From an uncultured Bacteroidales bacterium (GTDB lineage: Bacteria > Bacteroidota > Bacteroidia > Bacteroidales > UBA932), in contig ONEF01000001.1 in NCBI GenBank assembly GCA_900316795.1, positions 145,632 to 209,631 of the forward strand: a stretch of 64,000 nt of DNA. The letters run 5' to 3'. A model generated the notes under the pieces. It saw only the letters and a program-made list of their open reading frames with translations. It was not told where the DNA came from and made no database searches. The position numbers and the translations under genes were made by a program. This document shows, piece after piece, positions 33,921-42,130 of the stretch; position 1 is the first letter of the stretch; each line of letters opens with the position of its first letter.

Positions 33921-35504
33921 TTAGGCTGGTTGCCAGAGGTATAGCTTGTCGGAGCGGCGGAGTTTCTCAGCGATAGGAATGGAGCAGAGGTCGCCTTTGA
34001 CAGCTTTCTGGACCGGTTTGAGTTCAACTCTTATCTCAGCGATTTTGTGCTCGATGCATCCTGTTGACGGACCGATGATGAGGATCTCGTCTCCCACATT
34101 GAGCTCGCCGGCCTCGACAAGAACTTCCGCTACGCCGAGTTTGGAGAAGTAGTTTGTGATTTTTGCGGCATAGACTTTCTTCCGGCTGGCCTTGTTGCCG
34201 TAAACTTCGCTCCACTCGCCGAGGCGGGCTCCCATGTAGTAGCCGTCCCAGAATCCGCGGTTGAACACTCCGGAGAGTTTGTCCTTGAGTTGAGCCTTCA
34301 GTTCCGGGGTATAGTTTCCCATGACCTCAGAAGAAGGGTTTGCAGCATCAGGTTCTGGAGAGTTTGTAGCGGAAGCATCAGGGGCACTGGTGATTGCGGA
34401 TGCTTTGGATGGGCTTGCTGGTTCTGTGGCTGGGGTGTTGGTGTTGGAGCTTGTGGTGACTGCGGATTCTTCGGATGGGCTTGCTGGTTCTGTGGCTGGG
34501 GTGTTGGTGTTGGAGCTGGTGGTGGTGACTGCGGATGCTTTGGATGGGCTTGCTGGCTCTGTGGCTTGGGTGCTGGTGTTGGAGCTGGTGTTAGAGCTGG
34601 TGGTGACTGCGGATGCTTCGGATGGGCTTGCTGGTTCTGTGGCTGGGGTGTTGGTGATGGTCTCGGTGCAGGCGTCGGCGGCTTGACGATAGGCGGAGGT
34701 GACAATCTTCACGTACTCGGCGCTGCGGGCGCGGCCTTCGATCTTGAACACGGATATTCCGGCGTCGATGATCTTGTCTATGAACTCAATGGTGCAGAGG
34801 TCCTTTGGACTCATGATGTACTTGTTGTCAATCTCGAGCTCACGACCGGTTTCAAGATCGGTGACACGGTAGCCTCTGCGGCAAAGCTGATAGCAACTGC
34901 CTCGGTTTGCGGATGCTCCGTATTCCTGGAGGCTGAGGTAGCATTTCCCGGAAATGGACATGCACAGGGCTCCGTGGACGAAAAGCTCAAGACGCAACAG
35001 CTGCCCGCTTGGACCGCACACGTTCTCTTCTTTGATACGACGGCTTATGTCCTTGACCTGCGGGAGAGTAAGTTCGCGGGCCAGGACTATCACATCCGCA
35101 AACTGAGCGTAGAACTTGGCGGCCTCAAAGTTTGAGATGTTCATCTGGGTTGAGATGTGAATCTCTATGCCCAGGCTTCTGGCCATCTGGATCACGGCCA
35201 TGTCGGATGCTATCACGGCTGATATTCCGGCATCGCGAGCCGCTTCCAGAGCTTTCCGCACATCTTCCATCTCCGTCTGGTAAACTACGATGTTGAGCGT
35301 AAGGTATGTCTTTACGCCGTGCTGTCGGCAAATGCGTACCACCTCTGCGAGGTCTTCATTGGTAAAGTTGTTTGCCGAGTGGCTCCTCATGTTGAGGTTC
35401 CCGACTCCGAAGTAAACGGAATCCGCTCCTCCTTGTATAGCCGCCATCAGGCACTCGAAGTTGCCGGCCGGCGCCATGATCTCTATATGCTGCTTTTCTG
35501 ACAT
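33921..35504 (-). CDS. U32 family protein with Ser/Thr/Pro repeat insertion
   Basis: 527 residues. The N-terminal 270 residues match U32 proteins (MAPAGNFECLMAAIQGGADSVYFG, STQMNISN, LELFVHGALCMSISGKC, NRGSCYQLCRRGY with the conserved Cys set). The C-terminal part is the beta-barrel domain (NRGFWDGYYMG onward). U32 members TrhP and RlhA act in tRNA or rRNA hydroxylation, so an RNA-modifying role is likelier than proteolysis. Residues about 276-392 are a tandem insertion of ATEPASPSEASAVTTSSNT-like units absent from the family. Confidence 0.88.
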   Translation of the reverse strand: MSEKQHIEIMAPAGNFECLMAAIQGGADSVYFGVGNLNMRSHSANNFTNEDLAEVVRICRQHGVKTYLTLNIVVYQTEMEDVRKALEAARDAGISAVIASDMAVIQMARSLGIEIHISTQMNISNFEAAKFYAQFADVIVLARELTLPQVKDISRRIKEENVCGPSGQLLRLELFVHGALCMSISGKCYLSLQEYGASANRGSCYQLCRRGYRVTDLETGRELEIDNKYIMSPKDLCTIEFIDKIIDAGISVFKIEGRARSAEYVKIVTSAYRQAADACTETITNTPATEPASPSEASAVTTSSNTSSNTSTQATEPASPSKASAVTTTSSNTNTPATEPASPSEESAVTTSSNTNTPATEPASPSKASAITSAPDASATNSPEPDAANPSSEVMGNYTPELKAQLKDKLSGVFNRGFWDGYYMGARLGEWSEVYGNKASRKKVYAAKITNYFSKLGVAEVLVEAGELNVGDEILIIGPSTGCIEHKIAEIRVELKPVQKAVKGDLCSIPIAEKLRRSDKLYLWQPA

Positions 35505-35529
35505 ATTTCAACGCAAATCTTTGATTAGT

Positions 35530-35537
35530 CAAATATA
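35530..35537 (-). promoter_or_regulatory. -7 box for U32 gene
   Basis: TATATTTG on the minus strand, 26 bp before the start at 35504. Confidence 0.5.
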
Positions 35538-35695
35538 GTGGATTTTTCTGCTCGGCGATGGACTTTTATAAGCGCTTCATTTTCAGAACCTCCCCAAACA
35601 AGACGTTAAATAACAAACCTCTTGTTTCCGGGACTGCTGAGTGTCAGCTAGTTGTATAGCACTATCGCCGCCAGCCTTTTTTCGGCGAAACTTGT

Positions 35696-35703
35696 TATCT
35701 TTG
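35696..35703 (+). promoter_or_regulatory. -7 box for ybjQ
   Basis: TATCTTTG, 69 bp before the ybjQ start. The rest of the 267-bp gap between the U32 gene and ybjQ shows no open frame or repeat worth noting. Confidence 0.45.
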
Positions 35704-35771
35704 AATGGTAAAAAAAACATCATCAAGTCATCAGGTTATCAGTTGGACAAAAACTTATAAAACTTAATACT

Positions 35772-36092
35772 ATGCTTATCACAACTACACAATCCGTAGA
35801 AGGTCACAGGATTCTTGAGTACAAGGGTATCGTAACCGGAGAAACCATCATCGGGGCAAACTTCTGGAAAGACTTCAAAGCCAGCATCCGCGACATAGTA
35901 GGAGGGCGCAGCGGTTCTTACGAAAAAGTTCTGATTGAGGCCCGTGAAACATCGCTGAACGAAATGGCACAGAGGGCAGCCTCCTGGGGCGCCAACGCAA
36001 TAATCGGCGTTGACATAGATTACGAGACAGTCGGTCAGAACGGCTCTATGCTGATGGTTTCCGTCAGCGGCACAGCTGTGGTTATACAGTAA
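35772..36092 (+). CDS. YbjQ/UPF0145 family protein
   Basis: 106 residues, the standard length. It shows the family pattern [21 protein letters not shown], an internal [29 protein letters not shown], and a beta end. The fold forms pentameric rings; a heavy-metal-binding role was once proposed but is not established. Its 3' end overlaps the convergent acetyltransferase gene by 11 bp. Confidence 0.92.
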   Translation: MLITTTQSVEGHRILEYKGIVTGETIIGANFWKDFKASIRDIVGGRSGSYEKVLIEARETSLNEMAQRAASWGANAIIGVDIDYETVGQNGSMLMVSVSGTAVVIQ

Positions 36093-36651
36093 TCTTCTTG
36101 ATGAACTTGGCGGGAACACCGCCCACCACGGTCATCGGAGCCACGTCTTTGGTGACCACCGCACCTGCAGCCACAATGGCTCCATTGCCGATGGAAACTC
36201 CCTGAAGGACAGTGGCATTTGAGCCAATCCACACATTCTTCCCGATGTGGATAGGGGCGGAGTGCATCCCGGTCCGCTTAGTGGGGTCTTCCGAGTGGTT
36301 GAGGGTTGCCAGCACCACATTGTGCCCTATGAGGCTTCCGTCGCCGATGAAAATGCCGCCCTGATCCTGGAACTTGCATCCCATATTGATGAACACCCTT
36401 TCGCCGATGACAGTGTTTACCCCGCAGTCTGTGTAAAACGGCGGGAACATTCCGAGATCCTTTGGCAACTCCCTCTGCATCAGTTCCTCCAGCAATGCGT
36501 GCAGCTCCTCCGGAGTGTGATATTTTCCGTTGATTTCAGCCGTGATCCTGAGAGCCCTCTGGCTCAGCGAATGAAACATCAGATGCACATCGCTCCAGCC
36601 GCCGATCTCCCTCGGCACAGCCATATATTCCCTGAATTCCTGTATTGTCAT
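36082..36651 (-). CDS. Maltose/galactoside O-acetyltransferase-like (left-handed beta-helix)
   Basis: 189 residues. The C-terminal two thirds show hexapeptide repeats ([31 protein letters not shown], then [31 protein letters not shown]), with the catalytic-His type loop in LATLNHSED. An N-terminal helical cap ([19 protein letters not shown]) is as in MAT/LacA enzymes, which acetylate sugars from acetyl-CoA. Substrate unknown. Confidence 0.9.
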   Translation of the reverse strand: MTIQEFREYMAVPREIGGWSDVHLMFHSLSQRALRITAEINGKYHTPEELHALLEELMQRELPKDLGMFPPFYTDCGVNTVIGERVFINMGCKFQDQGGIFIGDGSLIGHNVVLATLNHSEDPTKRTGMHSAPIHIGKNVWIGSNATVLQGVSIGNGAIVAAGAVVTKDVAPMTVVGGVPAKFIKKITV

Positions 36652-36834
36652 ATTTGCAAGATTCGTTTCACAAAGCGTTCAAGCAACCGATAGGAAGAAC
36701 ATACACGCCATCCTTTCTTCGATCTTCTGAGTGCCAAGGTACACCTTATTATTCGATTAAACCAATCATTCTTGCAAAAATCTCAAAAAGGTGTGAGATA
36801 TGGAAGAGCAGAAATCTAAAAAAGGTGCGAATGA

Positions 36835-37140
36835 CATCGTTTTGAAGCCCAGATGCTGACAGCCAGCGGTAACAATCTTTTTTTCTATAGTAAGTCATCA
36901 GAAGAAGCCGAGGAACGAATGGAAATAGACTTCTTGCTTCAAAAGGACAAAGTGACAAGTCGCCACAATATCCGTCCTATAGAGGTCAAAAGCGGCAAGA
37001 ACTACACGTTATCTTCCCTAAAGAAGTTTATGAATAAGTTTGGAGAGAATATAACCACTCCTACTGTTTTACATACATCTGACTATAAAGTAGAGAATGG
37101 TATCACCTATCTTCCGCTTTACATGACACCCTTATTGTAA
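36835..37140 (+). pseudogene. Remnant of a DUF4143 AAA-ATPase (C-terminal part)
   Basis: The frame encodes MLTASGNNLFFYSK, RMEIDFLLQ, RPIEVKSGKNYTLSSLKKF and LPLYMTPLL, matching the C-terminal nuclease-like DUF4143 domain of the common Bacteroidetes ATP-binding proteins of about 400 residues. The ATPase part and most of DUF4143 are missing and an in-frame TGA lies at 36832, so this is a decayed 3' fragment. It marks the left boundary of the cluster that follows. Confidence 0.7.
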
Positions 37141-37164
37141 GGTAAGCCTTCTGTAAATCACACG

Positions 37165-37350
37165 TTACTTCTTCAAACGTCTGATGATTCTGAACGGAAG
37201 CCCAACCGCCAGTATGATTATGAACACCGCAATGAGGAATCCTGGAGACAACCACTTCTCCCTGTCTGTTACAAACAGCGCACAGGCAACCACCACAACT
37301 ATTTCGATGAGAAATACGATTCCGATTATTTTCAAGATGGTTTTGAGCAT
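37165..37350 (-). CDS. Small protein with two membrane helices
   Basis: 61 residues: ILKIIGIVFLIEIVVVVACALF, a short loop with DREKW, then FLIAVFIIILAVGLPF and a basic end RRLKK. No family recognised. Last gene of the minus-strand cluster, 40 bp after the GIY-YIG-like gene. A membrane effector or accessory subunit is possible; nothing proves it. Confidence 0.5.
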   Translation of the reverse strand: MLKTILKIIGIVFLIEIVVVVACALFVTDREKWLSPGFLIAVFIIILAVGLPFRIIRRLKK

Positions 37351-37390
37351 ACAGGTTTTTGATACTTAAAAATTGGGTTAATAGTAAATG

Positions 37391-37921
37391 CTATTTTCGA
37401 TATTCCTTCCTAATATGCTTTAAACTGTTGATTGTTTGTTTTTCAACACATTTGTTATGTTGGATGTTCAGAGGATAATAATTCTTGCACAATTCATTTT
37501 CTTCGCAGGCCCTTGATTCATCTAAAGTCTTTTTACCGAAATACTCAAAATAGCAGTGTTCATCCAAAAAAGTATTCACAGATTTTTCAGATACTGACAT
37601 GTTTAAGCGTAATAATGCAGATAGAGTCTGTCGAAGGGTTGACAGGTAGCCCGATTTGACTGAAGACATGCTGTGGTGCTGGCAGATATGCCATTTTGCC
37701 CTGTCTTTAAGGTTCTTGGCTATACCAAAATAGAGTGCATAGCAGTCCTTTCCGTCAATAACTTTTTTTTGTAGTTTCCTTGTACACGCAGATTCCAGAG
37801 GCTTTAGTATCTTTTGCATACCTTGGTTGTCAAACCAGAAACAATAACAGCCCGGGACTGTTGGAACAGAAGCGTTCTTTTGTTTGAACCGGTTTCTTAA
37901 ATTCAAAACAGATACTTTCAT
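37391..37921 (-). CDS. GIY-YIG-like small nuclease candidate
   Basis: 176 residues. VPGCYCFWFD followed, after about 35 residues, by YALYFGIAKNLKDRAKWHI has the spacing of a GIY-YIG domain (variant GCY..YFG, with the conserved Arg after the second strand). HCYFEYFG later may give the Glu region. The C-terminus is Cys/Lys-rich. It lies 42 bp after the DUF6884-like gene in the same direction. A DNA endonuclease is the best guess; the divergence of the motif keeps confidence moderate. Confidence 0.55.
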   Translation of the reverse strand: MKVSVLNLRNRFKQKNASVPTVPGCYCFWFDNQGMQKILKPLESACTRKLQKKVIDGKDCYALYFGIAKNLKDRAKWHICQHHSMSSVKSGYLSTLRQTLSALLRLNMSVSEKSVNTFLDEHCYFEYFGKKTLDESRACEENELCKNYYPLNIQHNKCVEKQTINSLKHIRKEYRK

Positions 37922-37963
37922 ATGAATAGTATGTATATTGTTATTTTATTGGTTTATCAATTG

Positions 37964-38431
37964 CTATCTATCGTAAATGTGCTTGTTTTTGCGTTGTAAA
38001 AACTGTACTATGTAACCATTGCCTTTAAGATGATTCTCTTTGTAAGGCATCTTAAAGTTTTCTATCCCATTTGGTTGTTTCGTACTTTTTAAGATGCCTT
38101 TACAATAGTTTTGTCCTGCGAGAAGAATAAAAGTGTCTCTCTTTGTGTCAAGACCTTCTTCATTCATTTGTTTCAAAACCATTGTTCCCCACTTTCTTAT
38201 TTCACAGGCTTTTTTGTCATTTAGGGTCTCGTTGTATGTTCCTATCTTCGTTTCTGGATTTAGCAACCCGTATTTAGCTGAAAGGATATAAGTCTTGTCT
38301 GCTTTGAGTTGTTGGGAATAAATCCAGGCTTCTTTGAATAAGGTGCTCGTGTAAAGCTCTTTTGCCTTAACCTTCTGATTTGAGTTAAGTTTTAGCTTTG
38401 TCTTTACGCAGGAAACTAATACTACTTTCAT
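37964..38431 (-). CDS. DUF6884-like protein
   Basis: 155 residues. It begins KVVLVSCVKTKLK and contains AKELYTSTLFKEAWIYSQ and YILSAKYGLLNPETKIGTYNETLND, which I recognise as the DUF6884 pattern (Cys, then ELY, then SAKYGLL). Members occur near DNA-modification and phage or defence genes; their biochemistry is not established to my knowledge. It is 37 bp after the 56-residue gene, with the GIY-YIG-like gene next. Confidence 0.6.
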   Translation of the reverse strand: MKVVLVSCVKTKLKLNSNQKVKAKELYTSTLFKEAWIYSQQLKADKTYILSAKYGLLNPETKIGTYNETLNDKKACEIRKWGTMVLKQMNEEGLDTKRDTFILLAGQNYCKGILKSTKQPNGIENFKMPYKENHLKGNGYIVQFLQRKNKHIYDR

Positions 38432-38468
38432 GACATCAGTTATTTTGTAAGTGTTAGTAATGAAAGAA

Positions 38469-38639
38469 TTATCTTTTTTTGGTTAGGAGTGTTTTTATTA
38501 CAGTGCCACCAATTTTTCTTTCTAGTCCTTGTCTTGTTGTGGGAATTCCAATTCTAAGTGCAATCTTTTGCTTTAATGCGGATATTCCTAATGCTCTTTT
38601 CCAAGAAAAGGAAAGCCCCGGTATACTCTTCTTTCTCAT
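38469..38639 (-). CDS. 56-residue basic protein coupled to the channel gene
   Basis: The ATG at 38639 follows the channel stop codon by one base, so translation is surely coupled. The sequence is rich in Lys/Arg: KSIPGLSFSWKRALGIS, KQKIALRIGIPTTRQGLERKIG, ending LLTKKR. One helix-turn-helix-like or nucleic-acid-binding shape is plausible; I do not recognise a named family. Confidence 0.65.
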   Translation of the reverse strand: MRKKSIPGLSFSWKRALGISALKQKIALRIGIPTTRQGLERKIGGTVIKTLLTKKR

Positions 38640-38640
38640 C

Positions 38641-40359
38641 TTATATTTCTGTTAAAGGGAAACCGATGGATTTAGTTGTGAGTTCTTCTGGAACAACAAA
38701 TTCTTTATCTGGCTCAATAATGTTTCTGAAGGAGTTTGCCAAACTCTGTGCAATCTCTATTCTTCTTGAATCCCAACAGAAGACTTTGAAAGCTATTCTG
38801 AGATACACGGAGTTTACATTTGAAGCATTTTTTGTGTGTCTTGTAAAGACCTTTGGCGAGGACGATGAATAATAACGTTGGAAATCCGAATGATAGCCGT
38901 ATTTTTCCTCGATTTGCCTGGAGGTAACTCCATATAAAAGATCTAATTTGTCTATGTCTTTGACAGTTAGTGTTTCTGATTTGTATGTCTCATCTCCTTT
39001 TGCCCCTCCTGCCGTCCAATGGATTTGTGTTGGAAGAGAGGGCTGAGCGGCCCCACCACAAGCAAGAATGGTAAACGACCAGGCACCTTCTCTTGCCGTG
39101 AGTTTTTCGTAGTCTCTTAAAAAGGCACTAAGGTTTTCCTCATCGTTCTCGGTGTTTATCAGATAGTATGATTTATATGGGTAATGTTCTCCGATTTCAC
39201 GGCTGAGATAATTGAAATTGCCAAGTAAAGCTATGTAATATGAAAAATTTGAGATGCCCGGATCTATATAACCGGACGTATTGACGATGGTTACAGAAGA
39301 TCCCCTGTCTATACAGCAGCCATAACATGTGTTTATCGGAACATGCTCAACGGCCAAGCAGTCGGCCGCTTGTTCTTCAACGGGATGGGTTGCAGATAAG
39401 TTTACGATGTGGAGTTCTTGGCATTTGTTGGTAACATCTATTATATCATCTGTCTTGATTCCAAGCTTTGTCTGTAGGTCAATTATTTTGGTGTAAGGAG
39501 GAACAACCTGAAACCCTGTTGGTCTGTCCAGTGTTCTTTCAAAGGATGTTATTATTTTTCTTTTGTTTTCTTTGTCCTGCTGCTCTTTAAGGTCTTCTTC
39601 TATTGCTTCTGTAAAGCCAGAACCTATCAGGCCTGCTGGCACAGCAAAAATGGCAATACCCAATATTCCTATCAAGAATGCAATAATATGTCCGGCGGTG
39701 GTAACCAGTGGCTCATCTGCCACTTTCCCAGGGTCGCCAATATATTTAGAAAAAGCCCATACAATTGAAGACCATCCATTGTCAATCATCTCAGGATTTC
39801 TTTGATGTTCAAAGAAATAAAGCAGAAATGCAAGGATGATTGTTACAATGAAGAGAAATTGCACAGAAATAATCATTTCAGCTCTTTTAGACTTGATAGC
39901 TCTTGTCAGTATTCTGAAAGATTTCATATATCGGAATATCCTGAGCAGACGTGCTATCCTGAACAGGCGAGCGATTCTGAATGATCTCAAGGCAGAAACT
40001 GGCATCGGAATCAGATAGTTTATCCAGAACGGATATGTTGCCAGTATATCAATTATTCCATAAAAGGAGAAGCAGTATTTGATTCGTCCCCAGAATCCTT
40101 TGTATTTGGGGTTTATTTCGCTTGCAGCCCAAATCCTGAGAGATACCTCTATCGTGAAGAATATCTGGACAACCCAATCTATAATCAGCAATACCTTTTC
40201 AAGTCTTTCTGAGATGGTAAAGGTTGAAATAAAAGTTTCTATTATGCTGACAAGTATAAATCCCATAATGACATAATCAAAGATGTTATGCCATTGTTTG
40301 GTGTGCAGGTTGTCATCAAAGACTCTTGCCAGTTCTTTTTTGAACTTTGAGAGATTCAT
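38641..40359 (-). CDS. Voltage-sensor ion channel with large C-terminal domain
   Basis: 572 residues. Helices S1-S6 span about 20-250. S4 is rich in evenly spaced Arg (LRSFRIARLFRIARLLRIFRYMK, about 125-147), the mark of a voltage sensor. The pore loop reads WSSIVWAFSKYIGDPGK and lacks the potassium TVGYGD filter, so ion selectivity is unclear. A further 320 residues follow S6 and have no family I recognise. They contain HPVEEQAADCLA, a Cys pair NTCYGCC and an ACGGAA segment. The long cytoplasmic part could sense a ligand or be an enzyme gating the channel. Confidence 0.78.
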   Translation of the reverse strand: MNLSKFKKELARVFDDNLHTKQWHNIFDYVIMGFILVSIIETFISTFTISERLEKVLLIIDWVVQIFFTIEVSLRIWAASEINPKYKGFWGRIKYCFSFYGIIDILATYPFWINYLIPMPVSALRSFRIARLFRIARLLRIFRYMKSFRILTRAIKSKRAEMIISVQFLFIVTIILAFLLYFFEHQRNPEMIDNGWSSIVWAFSKYIGDPGKVADEPLVTTAGHIIAFLIGILGIAIFAVPAGLIGSGFTEAIEEDLKEQQDKENKRKIITSFERTLDRPTGFQVVPPYTKIIDLQTKLGIKTDDIIDVTNKCQELHIVNLSATHPVEEQAADCLAVEHVPINTCYGCCIDRGSSVTIVNTSGYIDPGISNFSYYIALLGNFNYLSREIGEHYPYKSYYLINTENDEENLSAFLRDYEKLTAREGAWSFTILACGGAAQPSLPTQIHWTAGGAKGDETYKSETLTVKDIDKLDLLYGVTSRQIEEKYGYHSDFQRYYSSSSPKVFTRHTKNASNVNSVYLRIAFKVFCWDSRRIEIAQSLANSFRNIIEPDKEFVVPEELTTKSIGFPLTEI

Positions 40360-40392
40360 CTGTAAGAAAGAGGGATTACTAAAAAGTTATAT

Positions 40393-40632
40393 TTAGCTTC
40401 TCTTCAGAGCTTCTTTTGCATTTTCTATCTCACGCTTCCATTGTTCAATCTTGCGGTCGTGATAGTAAGCTTTGTCTATCTTTGACTTTCTATAGGATGC
40501 TTTATTAGAAGGTACTGATGTTCCTTTAATCATTCTTGCGTAGTAATCGTTATCTCTTTTCTTCTCTTCTTTTTCTTTTGCGATATACGCTCTGAGGTCA
40601 ATGATTCTTTTCTTATAGTATTCTTTGCTCAT
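40393..40632 (-). CDS. Small charged coiled-coil protein
   Basis: 79 residues, almost entirely Lys/Glu/Arg/Asp/Tyr: YKKRIIDLRAYIAKEKEEKKR at the start and IEQWKREIENAKEALKRS at the end, a heptad-like helical pattern. No family recognised. It sits 33 bp before the channel gene, in the cluster order. Confidence 0.55.
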   Translation of the reverse strand: MSKEYYKKRIIDLRAYIAKEKEEKKRDNDYYARMIKGTSVPSNKASYRKSKIDKAYYHDRKIEQWKREIENAKEALKRS

Positions 40633-40641
40633 AGTTGTTCC

Positions 40642-40779
40642 TTATTTCTTGAAAAGCAGTCTATCTACTGGGTCTAGGGTTATTCCAAAGCACAGATTGA
40701 GAATAATGTCCACGATTAGTAGGATAATGATAATTGCGATTAATATCTTTATCCACCTTGGCGTTCTTTTTCTTCCCAT
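40642..40779 (-). CDS. 45-residue single-pass membrane protein
   Basis: ATG at 40779. MGRKRTPRWIK is followed by a long hydrophobic helix (ILIAIIIILLIVDIILNLCF) and a short tail. Positive N-terminus suggests N-in. First gene after the hairpin at 40814-40847. No family recognised. Confidence 0.5.
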   Translation of the reverse strand: MGRKRTPRWIKILIAIIIILLIVDIILNLCFGITLDPVDRLLFKK

Positions 40780-40813
40780 TTTAATATATGCAGATATAAT
40801 AATTAATATGTAA

Positions 40814-40847
40814 GACAGGCGGTATAGTTCCACTAACACCGCCTGTC
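40814..40847 (-). terminator. 10-bp stem hairpin within the cluster
   Basis: GACAGGCGGT (40814-40823) pairs perfectly with ACCGCCTGTC (40838-40847), 14-nt loop. On the minus strand it is followed by an A/T-rich stretch. It probably ends or attenuates the transcript from 43248 after the 103-residue gene. Confidence 0.65.
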
Positions 40848-40872
40848 ACGGTAACAAAGCTATTTAATGCTA

Positions 40873-41184
40873 TTACTTCCCTGAGGATGTCAAGGTAACC
40901 TTGTTGTCAACCAGTTTTGAGTCATCTGGAGATGCCACCTGTACGCCAATGCCGTACATTTCGCTGAGCTTGGTCTCAAAAGTTCCAACCTGAGTGTTTC
41001 CGCCAACAGATAACTTTCCTCCAGCAGCCTTAGGGTCTCTAATCTCTGCGAGGGTAGCTTCTTCATTAGCAAACTGCTTGCATGCTTTCGTCGTGTAAAC
41101 TCTCAGAGTTGAGCCGAAAGCCTTTTTAAAATTGGCCTTGAGGGTTTTTACCTTCATTCTGCCGTCAATGTTAAAATCTGCCAT
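40873..41184 (-). CDS. Conserved-looking 103-residue protein, TerB neighbour
   Basis: It starts MADFNIDGRMKVKTLKANF and includes FGSTLRVY, EEATLAEIR, NTQVGTFETKLSEMYGIGVQVASPDDSKLVDNKVTL. The beta/alpha pattern and small size recall proteins I have seen next to tellurite-resistance-like genes in other bacteria, but I cannot name the family. No signal peptide. It ends just before a strong hairpin. Confidence 0.6.
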   Translation of the reverse strand: MADFNIDGRMKVKTLKANFKKAFGSTLRVYTTKACKQFANEEATLAEIRDPKAAGGKLSVGGNTQVGTFETKLSEMYGIGVQVASPDDSKLVDNKVTLTSSGK

Positions 41185-41217
41185 AATTGTGAAATTTATT
41201 GGTTAATAATGGTTTAA

Positions 41218-41631
41218 TTATTCGAAACTAACTTCAAGTTCAGGCTCTGTCTTTACAAGATCTGCAACCATCAGCATGACAAACTGATGCTCTAAATCCA
41301 GAGCGTCGGCCATTGCCAGGAGATTTGTCATCTCGTCGTAGGAGAGAACATTGTCGCTGATTATAACCTGAAGAACTGCCTCCATGAGAATTCCGATTTC
41401 TTCGTCATCAACCTTTTCAGCGGCTTCAACGATATATTCGGTAGCTTTCTCTGCAGAGTACTTCTTAATTCTTGCTATCTCGCCATCTACACATTTAACG
41501 AATTCATCTTCTTTGAACTCAAGTGCTTCCGCGATTTCTTTAACAGCTTCTTTTTCAGCCTCATTGTATTCTGCGTCTGCCCAGACAGCAGCTGCGATAA
41601 AAGATGCAATGGTTTTAATGTCTGTTTTCAT
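41218..41631 (-). CDS. TerB-like protein
   Basis: 137 residues, all helical and acidic. KTIASFIAAAVWADAEYNEAEKEAVKEIAEAL carries the TerB-type acidic calcium/metal-binding turn (DAEYNEAE), repeated in part at ISDNVLSYDEMTNLLAMADAL. TerB proteins sit in tellurite-resistance-like stress and defence operons, often at the membrane with kinases or channels, which fits the neighbours here. A genuine tellurite function should not be assumed. Confidence 0.7.
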   Translation of the reverse strand: MKTDIKTIASFIAAAVWADAEYNEAEKEAVKEIAEALEFKEDEFVKCVDGEIARIKKYSAEKATEYIVEAAEKVDDEEIGILMEAVLQVIISDNVLSYDEMTNLLAMADALDLEHQFVMLMVADLVKTEPELEVSFE

Positions 41632-41634
41632 GAT

Positions 41635-41832
41635 CTAGAAATTGAAAAGTCTTTTGATTCTGTTTTTGAGGCTTCCTTTAGCTCTTCTGGCTTTTGCCAT
41701 TCTAGCTGCTATGGCCTTACCTTCTTTTGTTCTCAAGTCCACTTTGCCTGAAGCGGTCTTCTTGACTGTTGATTTTTTTGGGGATGCCTTCTTGGCAACA
41801 GTCTTTTTAGCAGTTGTTTTTGATGTAGCCAT
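41635..41832 (-). CDS. Lys-rich 65-residue protein with RTKEGKAI motif
   Basis: A basic Lys/Ala/Thr/Ser N-terminus (SKTTAKKTVAKKASPKK) precedes the motif ASGKVDLRTKEGKAIAARMA. The same motif occurs twice in the next protein upstream. Nucleic-acid or polyanion binding is suggested by composition only. It is 3 bp from the TerB-like gene. Confidence 0.6.
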   Translation of the reverse strand: MATSKTTAKKTVAKKASPKKSTVKKTASGKVDLRTKEGKAIAARMAKARRAKGSLKNRIKRLFNF

Positions 41833-41841
41833 AATTATGTT

Positions 41842-42105
41842 TTATTTGTTTTTACGTTTTAGTGCCCTTCTAGCTTTTGCCATTCTGGCGATTATTGCCT
41901 TTCCTTCCTTTGTCCTCTTGTCAACGGTTCCGTCTGCATTCTTCTTGACGGTCTTGGCGTTGACTTTCTTTTTAAGGAGTGTCTGGTTTCTCTTCATTGT
42001 TTTCTGGGCCTTTGCAACTCTTGCCGCAATTGCTTTACCTTCCTTTGTCCTGCGATCTACATGGCCAGAGGCGGTTTTCTTTGTTTTAGTTTTTGAGGTT
42101 GCCAT
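41842..42105 (-). CDS. Lys-rich 87-residue protein with two RTKEGKAI motifs
   Basis: Start set at 42105 (MATSKTKTKK), because the same MATSKT opening begins its paralogue at 41832. It contains HVDRRTKEGKAIAARVAKAQ and TVDKRTKEGKAIIARMAKAR about 38 residues apart. A histone-like composition, unknown family. 25 bp downstream of the OmpA-like gene. Confidence 0.6.
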   Translation of the reverse strand: MATSKTKTKKTASGHVDRRTKEGKAIAARVAKAQKTMKRNQTLLKKKVNAKTVKKNADGTVDKRTKEGKAIIARMAKARRALKRKNK

Positions 42106-42130
42106 TTTTTTATTGTTTAATAGTTGCTCA

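Noticed and set aside
34290..35135. 281-codon plus-strand frame with Gly/Cys/Trp repeats
   Set aside because: Antisense to the U32 gene and its repeat insertion.
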